Assembly (NCBI RefSeq): GCF_026626335.1 | Contig: NZ_JAPNTZ010000023.1 | Span: 111,847 to 175,846 of the forward strand | Reading direction: 5' to 3' | Source: Paractinoplanes pyxinae | Lineage (GTDB): Bacteria; Actinomycetota; Actinomycetes; Mycobacteriales; Micromonosporaceae | Length of the DNA stretch: 64,000 bases | Shown here: in pieces, positions 9,390 to 16,896 of the stretch | Layout of the letters: each line of letters opens with the position of its first letter | Numbering within the stretch: the first letter of the stretch is position 1 | Notes under the pieces: generated by a model | Seen by the model: only the letters and a program-made list of their open reading frames with translations | Databases searched by the model: none | What the model was told of the DNA's origin: nothing | Made by a program: the position numbers and the translations under genes

Positions 9390-9412
9390 GTTGTTGGCGG
9401 AGTGTCAACAAC
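9390..9412. promoter_or_regulatory. Inverted repeat in acyl-CoA dehydrogenase/TetR intergenic region, likely operator
   Basis: Perfect 7-bp arms GTTGTTG and CAACAAC with a 9-bp centre, in the 61-bp gap between divergent genes. On the reverse strand one arm overlaps a TTGACA that could be the -35 box of the beta-oxidation operon, though the matching -10 is weak (AAAGGT). On the forward strand TAAGGT at 9422-9427, 7 nt before the GTG start of the TetR gene, could be a -10 for a leaderless message. Binding by the TetR product is an inference from position and symmetry. Confidence 0.6.
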
Positions 9413-9434
9413 GTCTTGCCGTAAGGTCATCTCC

Positions 9435-10034
9435 GTGAGTGTGCAGGCGGGACCGCGCCGCCGGCTGGAACCGGACGCGCGGCGGGAGCAGATCCTGTCG
9501 GTGGCCGTGCGGCTGTTCGGCGAACGCGGCTACGCCGACGTGTCCACGACCGACGTCGCCCGCACCGCCGGGGTGGCCCGCGGGCTGGTCAACCACTACT
9601 TCGGCACCAAGAAAGAGCTGTACCTCGACGTCATCCGGGTCATGCTGACCGTGCCCGAGGTCGCGATCACCGGGCTGCCCGCGGGCACCCTGCCGACCCG
9701 GGTCGACGCGATCGTGGACTGGTACCTCGACGTCGTCTCCCGGCACAGCCGATCCTGGCTGGCCGCCATCACGGCCGGCGGCATGGCCGGCGACACCGAC
9801 GTCGACCGGGTGATCGCCGAGGCCATCGACGCCGCCGCCGATGCCGTGCTGCAGGCGATCGGAGAGCCCAAGCCCAGCCCCGCGCTGCACGCCCTGGCAC
9901 GCTCCTATGTGGGCCTGGCCGTCTCGACCGCCCGCGAGTGGCTGCAGCGCGGCGTGCTCACCCGGGCCCAGGTGCACCGCCTGCTCGCCGCCACCTTGCT
10001 CACGATGGTGGAACAGGTCTTCCCCGACGCCTAG
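9435..10034 (+). CDS. TetR family transcriptional regulator
   Basis: 199 aa from GTG 9435. The N-terminal helix-turn-helix reads ARREQILSVAVRLFGERGY, then VSTTDVARTAGVARGLVNHYFGTKKELY, a textbook TetR DNA-binding domain. The C-terminal half is a helical ligand domain. It is divergent from the beta-oxidation operon, so it most likely represses that operon and itself and is released by an acyl-CoA, as known for FadR/PsrA-type TetR regulators. No clear ribosome site precedes the GTG; a TAAGGT box 7 nt upstream would make the transcript leaderless. Confidence 0.9.
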   Translation: MSVQAGPRRRLEPDARREQILSVAVRLFGERGYADVSTTDVARTAGVARGLVNHYFGTKKELYLDVIRVMLTVPEVAITGLPAGTLPTRVDAIVDWYLDVVSRHSRSWLAAITAGGMAGDTDVDRVIAEAIDAAADAVLQAIGEPKPSPALHALARSYVGLAVSTAREWLQRGVLTRAQVHRLLAATLLTMVEQVFPDA

Positions 10035-10147
10035 GGTCCAGCCGATCGACTGACTGTGCGGGTCGGCCGGGGTGGGAACGATGGGTATCTGCGCGCTCCG
10101 CAATGACCCGTCACGGGTACCCCAACCTCTCGTTCCCGGAGCCTGAC

Positions 10148-11245
10148 ATGGCTGACACGAAGCTCGAAGCAGACCGATACAGCGCTGACACTCTGACGAT
10201 CGGCCCCGGCGTCGCCGTCGACGAACTGAACGTGCAGTTGCAGAAGGAAGGCCTCGGCCCGCTCATCGCCGCTCCCGGCCGCACCGCCGGGTCCCGCCGG
10301 ATCGTCACCGTCGGCGACGGCCAGGCCGTGGCCGCGTTCGACGTGCTGCACGGCTCGGGCCACGACCTGCGGCTCGACAAGCTGCACGTCGGCGGCGTGG
10401 AGTTCATGGGCAAGCACTGGGGCCACGGCTTCACCTGGTCGGAGCTGACGATGCTGGAGAAGGACAAGCCGGCCCGGCCGCCGTGGGAGAAGCTGCCCGC
10501 CGGCCTGCGCCGCCCGGTGATCGCCCTGCTCGACACCGGCGTCGAGAAGCACCCGTGGATCGACGTCGGCACCACCGGCGATCCGTTCGTCGTGCACGCC
10601 GAGGAGGCCGACTGGCCGCGGCCGTTCCCGCGGATGCTGCCCGTGTTCGCTCCGGGCGCCGGTCCCGGCCGGGACGCCGGGCACGCCACCTTCATCGCCG
10701 GGCTGATCCGGACCGCCGCGCCCAGCGCGCGGGTGCTCTCGCTGCAGGTGATGGACGAGCACGGCAAGGTGCAGGAGTCGCGCATCTCCGAGGCCCTGAA
10801 CTGGCTGGCCGAGTACGCCGGGCTGACCGGCCCCGACCCGGCCGCCGGCCGCCCGGTCGACGTGATCTGCATGGCGTTCGGGCGCGAACCCGACGACACC
10901 GACCCGTTCACCGAGGTCGAGGCGGCGATGAAACCGTTCGCCGACGCCGGCATCCCGCTGGTCGCCTCGGCCGGCAACGACCACCAGGACAAGAAGGTGA
11001 TGCCAGCCGGATCCGACTCGGTCCTCGCCGTCGGCGCCGGCTTCGGCCGCTACCACGCCGACTTCAGCAACTACGGCGACTGGGTCGACCGCTACCGCGA
11101 CGGCGTCGACGTGCTCGGCATCCTGCCCGGCACCGACCCCAACGGCGCCGACGGGCGCTGGGTGAAGTGGAGCGGCACGTCGTTCGCGGCCGCCACCTTC
11201 GCCGCCGATCTGGCCCGCCCGCAGGTCGACCGCGGCCATGTCTGA
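10148..11245 (+). CDS. Subtilisin-like (S8) serine protease of a CHAT operon
   Basis: 365 aa from ATG 10148, chosen for GGAG 6 nt upstream; an in-frame ATG at 10103 lacks a ribosome site. The first 120 residues are a non-catalytic N-terminal domain. The S8 domain carries the triad Asp129 (IALLDTGV), His179 (DAGHATFIAG) and Ser345 (WSGTSFAAA), plus the oxyanion Asn277 in SAGNDH, so it looks active. No signal peptide or propeptide cleavage site is seen, so it is probably cytoplasmic. It overlaps the sigma factor gene by 8 bp and leads the operon that ends in a TPR-CHAT protein. Inverted octamers GGGAACGA (10074-10081) and TCGTTCCC (10130-10137) lie upstream. Confidence 0.88.
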   Translation: MADTKLEADRYSADTLTIGPGVAVDELNVQLQKEGLGPLIAAPGRTAGSRRIVTVGDGQAVAAFDVLHGSGHDLRLDKLHVGGVEFMGKHWGHGFTWSELTMLEKDKPARPPWEKLPAGLRRPVIALLDTGVEKHPWIDVGTTGDPFVVHAEEADWPRPFPRMLPVFAPGAGPGRDAGHATFIAGLIRTAAPSARVLSLQVMDEHGKVQESRISEALNWLAEYAGLTGPDPAAGRPVDVICMAFGREPDDTDPFTEVEAAMKPFADAGIPLVASAGNDHQDKKVMPAGSDSVLAVGAGFGRYHADFSNYGDWVDRYRDGVDVLGILPGTDPNGADGRWVKWSGTSFAAATFAADLARPQVDRGHV

Positions 11246-11798
11246 CGTCCGGCTGGGCACGCTGCTCGAGCGGGCCCGCGACGGCGACCGCGACTCGCTG
11301 CACGAGCTGGTGCGTGAGCTGAACCCGGTGCTGTGGCGGGTCGCCCGCGGGCAGGGGCTGACGGCCGAGGACGCGGCCGACGTGGTGCAGACGTCGTGGC
11401 TCGAACTGCTGCGGCGGCTGCACGAGATCCGCACGCCGAGGGCCGTGACCGCCTGGCTCATCACCGCCACCCGCCGCGAGGCCTGGCACCGGCAGCAACG
11501 CGGCCGCCGCGATCTGCCCGACGGCGCGATCGCGCTCGACGGCCTGGCCGATCCCGGCCCGCCGCCCGACCAGCGGCTGCTCACCGACGAGCGCGACCGG
11601 GTTTTGTGGAGCCACTTCGCCCGGCTCTCGCAGCGCTGCCGGGAGCTGCTGGGCATCGTCGCCCAGGTGGCCCGGCCCGACTACTCGGCGATCGCCGAGG
11701 CGTACGGGATGCCGCACGGCAGCATCGGCCCGACCCGCGGCCGCTGCCTGGCCAAGCTGCGCGAGATGCTGCTGTCCGACCCGGCCTGGGGTGCCTGA
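11238..11798 (+). CDS. ECF-type RNA polymerase sigma factor
   Basis: 186 aa from ATG 11238. Region 2 is seen in LTAEDAADVVQTSWLELL and TPRAVTAWLITATRREAWH, and region 4 in LSQRCRELLGIVAQ followed by DYSAIAEAYGMPHGSIGPTR with its helix-turn-helix. The gene overlaps the protease upstream by 8 bp and the next gene by 1 bp (TGATG). No anti-sigma factor with a zinc-binding or membrane domain is adjacent, unlike classical ECF loci. Instead the following 148-aa protein, the protease or the CHAT protein may control it; this is an inference. Confidence 0.9.
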   Translation: MSDVRLGTLLERARDGDRDSLHELVRELNPVLWRVARGQGLTAEDAADVVQTSWLELLRRLHEIRTPRAVTAWLITATRREAWHRQQRGRRDLPDGAIALDGLADPGPPPDQRLLTDERDRVLWSHFARLSQRCRELLGIVAQVARPDYSAIAEAYGMPHGSIGPTRGRCLAKLREMLLSDPAWGA

Positions 11799-12244
11799 TG
11801 GACCCCGTGGACGCCGAGATCCTGCAGCGCATCGCCCGCTTCGACCCGCCCCCGGCCGACCTCGACGAGCGGGTGCTGTTCGCCATCGACCTCGGCTCGC
11901 TGGAGGCCGAGGTGGCCCACCTGGCCGAGGAGACCCTGGCCGGTTCCGGCGCGCGGGCGGCCGGCGAACGAACGCGCACGATCACGTTCGACGCCGACAG
12001 CCGCTCGGTCATGATCACCGTGGTCGAGCGCCCCGACAACCTCGTCCGCATCGACGGCTGGCTCGCCCCCGGGGCCGCGCTGCAAGTGGACCTGCGGCAG
12101 CCCGAGCCGGCCCCGCTGCGGACCGTGACGGCCGACGCCACCGGCCGGTTCGTGTTCGACGAAGTGCCGCACGGGCTGGCCCAGCTGCTCGTGCACGGCG
12201 ACAACGGCGATGCCCGGGTGGTGACGCCATCGCTGGTGCTGTGA
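11798..12244 (+). CDS. 148-aa protein of the sigma/CHAT operon
   Basis: 148 aa, starting with ATG in the sigma factor stop (TGATG) and overlapping the CHAT gene by 4 bp (GTGA). The first 50 residues are acidic and helical (ILQRIARFDPPPADLDERVL, then EAEVAHLAEETLAG). The remainder alternates short strands (RTITFDADSRSVMITVVE, LVRIDGWLAPGAALQVDL, RFVFDEVPHGLAQLLVH) and resembles a small beta-sandwich of the carboxypeptidase-regulatory type. No transmembrane segment or catalytic motif is visible. Its position between a sigma factor and a caspase-like protein suggests an adaptor or anti-sigma role, but no function can be assigned from sequence. Confidence 0.8.
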   Translation: MDPVDAEILQRIARFDPPPADLDERVLFAIDLGSLEAEVAHLAEETLAGSGARAAGERTRTITFDADSRSVMITVVERPDNLVRIDGWLAPGAALQVDLRQPEPAPLRTVTADATGRFVFDEVPHGLAQLLVHGDNGDARVVTPSLVL

Positions 12245-14637
12245 CTCAGCTCGAGGGCCGGGCCGGCCGGCTCTACGCGGCCGGGGTCGAGGCCAGCGAG
12301 GACGGACGGCCGGCGCTGGCGGTGCGCCGGCTGCGGGCGGCGCTGCGGCTGGTCGCGTCCGATCCCGTACGGGGCCGGGTGCTGGTCACGCTGGCCTGGG
12401 CCGAAAGCGAGCGGGGCCGGGTGGATCTGGGCTTCCGCCTGCTCGACGAGGCCGAGCCGTTGCTGCCGCCCCCGGACCGGGCCGTGCTGCACGCCCAGCG
12501 CGCCGTGCTCCTGCATCGCAACGGCCGGGTCGAGCGCGCGCTGCCCGAGTTCGACCAGGCCATCGCCGGGCTGTCCGCAGCCGGGGAGCCCTTGGATCTC
12601 ATCAAGGCCCTCAACAACCGCAGCCTCGTGCACCTGGACGCGGGCCGGGTGGCCGCCGCCCGCGCCGACCTGCAGCACGCGCTGCGGCTGGCCCGCGCCT
12701 GCGAGATGGCGTTCGCCGTGGCCCTGCTGACCGTCAACCTCGGGTACCTGGACGTGGTCGCCGGGGACCTGCCGGCTGCGCTCGGCGGATTTGCTTCGGC
12801 TCGTTCGACGTACGAGGAAATGGCCCCGGGACGCTTGCCGGCGCTGGCGATCGAACGGGCACGGGCGTTGGTGGCGGCCGGCTTGTTCCGCGAGGCCGAC
12901 CGGGAGCTGGGCTCGGCCGTCGAGCAGGCCCGCGCTCAGGGGCAGGAACACACGGTGGCCGACGCGCTGCAGGTGCGGGCCGAGGCAGCTCTCCTGGCCG
13001 GGCGAACTGAATCGGCGGCGGCCTGGGCGGACGAGTGCCGAGTCCTTTTCGTACGGCGGGGGAACCGGCGACGGGCGGCGCTGGCCGCACTGGTCGTCCT
13101 GCGGGCCGGGCCGCCGGACGTCCGGACGGCTCGCCGTCTGGCTGCCTCGCTGCGCAAGCTCGGCCTGGAGGAGGACGCGCGGGTCGCCGATCTCGTCGCC
13201 GGTTCGGTGGCCCCCGGCCGTCGCCTCGACCGGCTGGACACGCGACTGCTGCGCCGGCTGACCCGGGCTGAACTCGCTCGTGCCGCCGGAAAGCCGGCGG
13301 ACGCCGACCGTGAGCTCGCGGCCGGGATGGCCACCCTGCAACGGCATCGGGCCCGCTTCGGCTGCCTGGATCTGCAGACAGGCGCTTCGGCCCATGGGCG
13401 TGATCTGGCGGCGGCGGGGCTCGCGGCGGCCCTCGAGAGCGGTTCTCCGTCGGCCGTGCACCGGTGGTCCGAGCGGAGCCGGGCTCAAGCGCTCCTGCTG
13501 CCGGCCGTACGCCCGCCGGACGACCCGACGGCGGCCGCGTACCTCGAAGACCTGCGGCAGACCCGGTACGCGCTGCGGGCCGCCCAACTCGAAGGCCGGG
13601 CCACCTCCGCGTTGCGGGGGCGAGTGGAAGCCCTCGAGAGGCGGGTGCGGGAAAGCGCCTGGTCGATGCGCGGCGTTGAAGGGTCCGCGCAGGCGCCGGC
13701 CCCGCTGGGCTCGGTCCAGGGCCGCCTCGGAGACGAGACGGCCCTGGTGGCGTATCTCCGTTCGGGTGGGGTGCTGCGGGCGCTGGTCGTGACCCGGGCC
13801 CGGGCGATCGTCGTGCGGCTGGGGGAGTGGGCGGCCGCGGAGGAGGCGGTGCTGCGCCTGCGGGCCGACCTCGACACGTCCGCCGGTCGGGCGTTGCCGT
13901 CGCGGATGGCGGCTGCCGTAGCCGCGACCACCCGGCACGATGCCGAGGCGCTGCAACGGGCCGTGCTCGACCCGATCGCCTCGCTCGTCGGCGACCGTGC
14001 GCTCGTCGTCGTCCCGACCGGGGTCCTGATGACGGCGCCGTGGGCGCTGCTGCCGTTCTGCGCGGGCCGCCCGGTCACCGTCGCGCCGTCCGCCACCACG
14101 TGGGTGGCGGCGGCCCGCACCCGGCGGCCGGGTCCGGTCGCGCTGGTCGCGGGCCCCGGCAATCAGCGCGGCGAGGCCGAAATAGCCGACATAGCGAACC
14201 TGTACCCGGGCGCAACCGTGCTCGCCGGCGATACCGCCGCCACCCTGACCGCATTGGACGGCGCCGGCCTGGCTCACATCGCTGCCCACGGCCGCCACGA
14301 GGCCGAGAACGCCCTGTTCTCCGCGCTCGACCTGCACGGCGGCCCGCTGCTCGGCTACGACCTGCAACGCCTGCAGAGCCCGCCGCCCCTGGTCGTCCTG
14401 TCGAGCTGTGAGCTCGGCCTGACCGAGGTGCGCCCGGGCGACGAGACGTTCGGCCTGGCCTCCGCCCTGCTGGCCGCGGGTACCGCGACAGTGGTGGCCA
14501 GCGTCGCCCGGGTGGCCGACGGCGCCGCCCACGATGCCATGGTGAGCTTCCACCGCGCTTTGGCCGCCGGCCAGGAACCTGCGACCGCCCTCGCCGGAGC
14601 GGCCGCGGGCACCGGCTTCGTCTGCCTCGGCGCCTAG
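12241..14637 (+). CDS. TPR-CHAT caspase-fold protein
   Basis: 798 aa from GTG 12241. Roughly residues 1-420 are helical pairs rich in Ala/Leu of TPR type (for example ALPEFDQAIAGLSAAGEPLD, ALNNRSLVHLDAGRVAAARA). The C-terminal 250 residues form a CHAT domain of the caspase/separase clan: the predicted dyad is His683 in HIAAHGRHEAEN and Cys723 in VVLSSCELG, followed by FGLASALLAAGTATVVAS. Both catalytic residues are present, so protease activity is expected. It is the last gene of a four-gene overlapping operon with an S8 protease and a sigma factor. Its stop shares the bases CTAG with the stop of the converging sialidase-like gene. Confidence 0.92.
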   Translation: MTQLEGRAGRLYAAGVEASEDGRPALAVRRLRAALRLVASDPVRGRVLVTLAWAESERGRVDLGFRLLDEAEPLLPPPDRAVLHAQRAVLLHRNGRVERALPEFDQAIAGLSAAGEPLDLIKALNNRSLVHLDAGRVAAARADLQHALRLARACEMAFAVALLTVNLGYLDVVAGDLPAALGGFASARSTYEEMAPGRLPALAIERARALVAAGLFREADRELGSAVEQARAQGQEHTVADALQVRAEAALLAGRTESAAAWADECRVLFVRRGNRRRAALAALVVLRAGPPDVRTARRLAASLRKLGLEEDARVADLVAGSVAPGRRLDRLDTRLLRRLTRAELARAAGKPADADRELAAGMATLQRHRARFGCLDLQTGASAHGRDLAAAGLAAALESGSPSAVHRWSERSRAQALLLPAVRPPDDPTAAAYLEDLRQTRYALRAAQLEGRATSALRGRVEALERRVRESAWSMRGVEGSAQAPAPLGSVQGRLGDETALVAYLRSGGVLRALVVTRARAIVVRLGEWAAAEEAVLRLRADLDTSAGRALPSRMAAAVAATTRHDAEALQRAVLDPIASLVGDRALVVVPTGVLMTAPWALLPFCAGRPVTVAPSATTWVAAARTRRPGPVALVAGPGNQRGEAEIADIANLYPGATVLAGDTAATLTALDGAGLAHIAAHGRHEAENALFSALDLHGGPLLGYDLQRLQSPPPLVVLSSCELGLTEVRPGDETFGLASALLAAGTATVVASVARVADGAAHDAMVSFHRALAAGQEPATALAGAAAGTGFVCLGA

Positions 14638-15665
14638 GAGCGGTAATCCGCCGCTGTTGTGAAGAAGCCGATCACCGTGGCCTCGTTCACGTCGAAGCCC
14701 AAAGTGAGGAACCGGCCCGGTTCAACCTCGACGCTGGACGGGTTGGCCTGGTCGGAGTGCCCCGAGTCGTACAGCTGCACATCCTCGTACCCGTCCCAGG
14801 TCTTCCGCGGGTCGCGCACCAGCCGCCCGACCGTCTCGCGGTGCTCGACCCAGCGCGACGACAGGTCGCCGTAGGTCACCAGCACCTCGCCCGAGCTCAG
14901 GGCCAGCGCGTGGTGCGACTGGGCCGGCATGTCGGTCGGCTGCTTCTCGGTCCACGTGTGGCCGTTGTCGGACGAGCGGGTGATGTACGCCCGGTTCTCG
15001 GTGGTCCGGATCAGCGCGACCAGCTCGCCGTCGTCCAGCAGGGTCAGCGTCGGCTCCTGGTAGTGGACGCCGCCCGCCTCGTCCTCGGCCAGCAGCACCT
15101 CGCTCTCGGCGGGCCAGGTGAGACCGCCGTCGGTGCTGCGCACGACCGTCGCCTGCATCCACTTGCGGCCGGGCAGCCGCCCGTACAGCGGCAGCAGCAC
15201 GTCGCCGTTGGGCAGTTGGGTGGCCGCGCCGTGCGAGCACGCGAAGGTCGGCACGGCCGGGTGGTAGCGGCCGTTCTCGTGGATCATGTTGGTGCCGACC
15301 GGGATGTCGTCGCTCCAGGTGCGGCCGCCGTCGGTGCTGCGGCGCACGAAGGTGCCGTACGTCGAGTGCAGCGGCGGATTCGTGCTCCAGTTGATGACGA
15401 AGTAACTGAGCAGCACGGTGCCGTCGGCCAGCACCCCCAGCTTGGGGTCACGGTCGTCCCACTCCCCGTCGACCACCACCCTCGGCTCCGACCACGTCTC
15501 GCCCCCGTCGGCGCTCTCGACCAGGGTGAGCCGCCCGTCCGAGCGCACGTGGGCGGTGCCCTCGCGGTAGCCAGCCAGCAGGCGGCCGTCGGCCAGTTTC
15601 ACGATGTCGGGAAAGTGCGCCAGCAGACCGTCTTCGGCCCGCGCCACAGTGAACGGCGTCGGCAT
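14634..15665 (-). CDS. Sialidase-like BNR/Asp-box protein
   Basis: 343 aa from ATG 15663-15665, with GGAGG 7 nt upstream; a TTG two codons earlier is too close to that site. Four Asp-box motifs are visible: SADGGETW, STDGGRTW, STDGGLTW and SSDNGHTW, the signature of the six-bladed propeller of exo-sialidases and related proteins. An early FPDIVKLADGRLLAGYREG may carry an Arg/Asp region like the sialidase active site. No signal peptide is seen, so a cytoplasmic or otherwise atypical role is possible. True sialidase activity is not proven by the motifs. Confidence 0.85.
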   Translation of the reverse strand: MPTPFTVARAEDGLLAHFPDIVKLADGRLLAGYREGTAHVRSDGRLTLVESADGGETWSEPRVVVDGEWDDRDPKLGVLADGTVLLSYFVINWSTNPPLHSTYGTFVRRSTDGGRTWSDDIPVGTNMIHENGRYHPAVPTFACSHGAATQLPNGDVLLPLYGRLPGRKWMQATVVRSTDGGLTWPAESEVLLAEDEAGGVHYQEPTLTLLDDGELVALIRTTENRAYITRSSDNGHTWTEKQPTDMPAQSHHALALSSGEVLVTYGDLSSRWVEHRETVGRLVRDPRKTWDGYEDVQLYDSGHSDQANPSSVEVEPGRFLTLGFDVNEATVIGFFTTAADYRS

Positions 15666-15682
15666 GCTCAAACCTCCATGGT

Positions 15683-16453
15683 TTGCGAGTCCGCACCCAT
15701 CTAACCGTCCCCGCCCCCGGCTCGCGCCCGCGCCCCGGGACGGGCGGTGGTGACCAGCGTAGAGTCGGCGGTATCGACACCACAGTCACGCTCTGGCGCG
15801 CGACCGGACAGGCCGAACTCGACGAGGTCGCCGGCTCGGGCTGGCGCGCCTGGCCGGCCCGCGACCTCGAGGCGGTGCTCGACCGGCGCCGGGCGACGAG
15901 GCTCGCCCGCGAGAACCCGGCCTATGTGACCCGCTTCGAGGTCGACCGGGCCTACCTCGGCGACCACGACACCGTCGTCCGGATCCCCGCCGCCGACATG
16001 GACGAGTTCAACAAGCACATCGCCGGCGCGATCGTCGAGGAGGCGGACTATCGCGGCCCGGTCGCCGACGACGAATTCGCCGAGGCGGAACAGGCGCTCG
16101 GCCGGCCGCTGCCCGCCGCCTGGCGCGAATACCTGCAGTCCCCGTCCTGGTTCCGCCGGGGCTGGCAGGCCGAGAGCGGCGCGTACGTCTGGCTGCACAC
16201 GCCGCGCGAGATGCTCGAGATCCACGCCGCCTGGCAGGACTCGGTGGCCGCCCACCCCGGCATCGCGATCGTCGGCGGCGACGGCTCCCGCGAGCAGCTG
16301 GTGCTCGACCTGCGTCAGGATCCGTCGCCCGTGCTGCTGGCCGGCCTGGCCAGCGAGGGCTGGGACACCACGTTCCGCCAGTCGGCCGACGTCGCCGAGC
16401 TGATCGCCCGCGTCGAGGCCGGCACCTTCGAGTTCGACTTCGGCAAGGACTAG
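15683..16453 (+). CDS. SUKH (SMI1/KNR4) domain protein with an extra N-terminal domain; start uncertain
   Basis: The N-terminal part (VTLWRATGQAELDEVAGSGW, then YVTRFEVDRAYL, VRIPAADMDEFNKHI) resembles a small domain found in proteins annotated as ADP-ribosylation/crystallin J1-like. The C-terminal part (DDEFAEAEQALGRPLPAAWR, YLQSPSWF, ending IARVEAGTFEFDF) is a SMI1/KNR4 domain, the SUKH immunity superfamily. The only canonical in-frame start is TTG 15683, which adds 30 Arg/Pro-rich residues. An alternative is ATC 15773, seven bases after a TAGAGT box, where homologous proteins of this type usually begin. Its stop shares CTAG with the converging acetyltransferase gene. Confidence 0.75.
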   Translation: MRVRTHLTVPAPGSRPRPGTGGGDQRRVGGIDTTVTLWRATGQAELDEVAGSGWRAWPARDLEAVLDRRRATRLARENPAYVTRFEVDRAYLGDHDTVVRIPAADMDEFNKHIAGAIVEEADYRGPVADDEFAEAEQALGRPLPAAWREYLQSPSWFRRGWQAESGAYVWLHTPREMLEIHAAWQDSVAAHPGIAIVGGDGSREQLVLDLRQDPSPVLLAGLASEGWDTTFRQSADVAELIARVEAGTFEFDFGKD

Positions 16454-16893
16454 AGCCGCTTCGCGAAGAAGACCCGCTTGAAGCCCTGCTCGGTCGAACG
16501 CCCCACTTCACGGAATCCGCGCCGCGGGTAGTAGGCGATGTTCTCGGTCATCGCCTCGTTCGTGCAGAGCCGCACCTCGGGCAGCCCCAAGGCCCGCGCC
16601 TTCTCGTCGGCGAAGGCCAGCAGCAGTCCGCCCACCCCGTGCCCCTGCCCGGACGGCGCCACCGCGATGGTCACCACCTCGAGGTGGTCGTCGGACGTCT
16701 CCAGGTGCAGCATCCCGAGCAGGCCGGCGTCGCCGTCCACCACCCAGCAGCGTCCGAGGGCGACCAGTTCGGCGTAGTCGGCTTCCATCGGCATCGGCTT
16801 GCGCCCGATCCGGGGGATGTAGTGGGTGAACGCCTCGTCCACCAGCCGCCGCACGTCGTCCGCGTCAGTGTCGCGCGCGAGCCGCACGTCCAT
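16450..16893 (-). CDS. GNAT family N-acetyltransferase
   Basis: 147 aa with the GNAT acetyl-CoA site in VVTIAVAPSGQGHGVGGLLL (motif A, Q/RxxGxG/A form) and motif B in LCTNEAMTENIAYYPRRGF, where a Tyr is the usual general acid. The N-terminus MDVRLARDTDADDVRRLVDE is typical of the fold. It starts 3 bp after the stop of the Hsp70-FHA gene on the same strand, so the two are probably cotranscribed. The acyl acceptor is unknown. Confidence 0.9.
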   Translation of the reverse strand: MDVRLARDTDADDVRRLVDEAFTHYIPRIGRKPMPMEADYAELVALGRCWVVDGDAGLLGMLHLETSDDHLEVVTIAVAPSGQGHGVGGLLLAFADEKARALGLPEVRLCTNEAMTENIAYYPRRGFREVGRSTEQGFKRVFFAKRL

Positions 16894-16896
16894 CGG

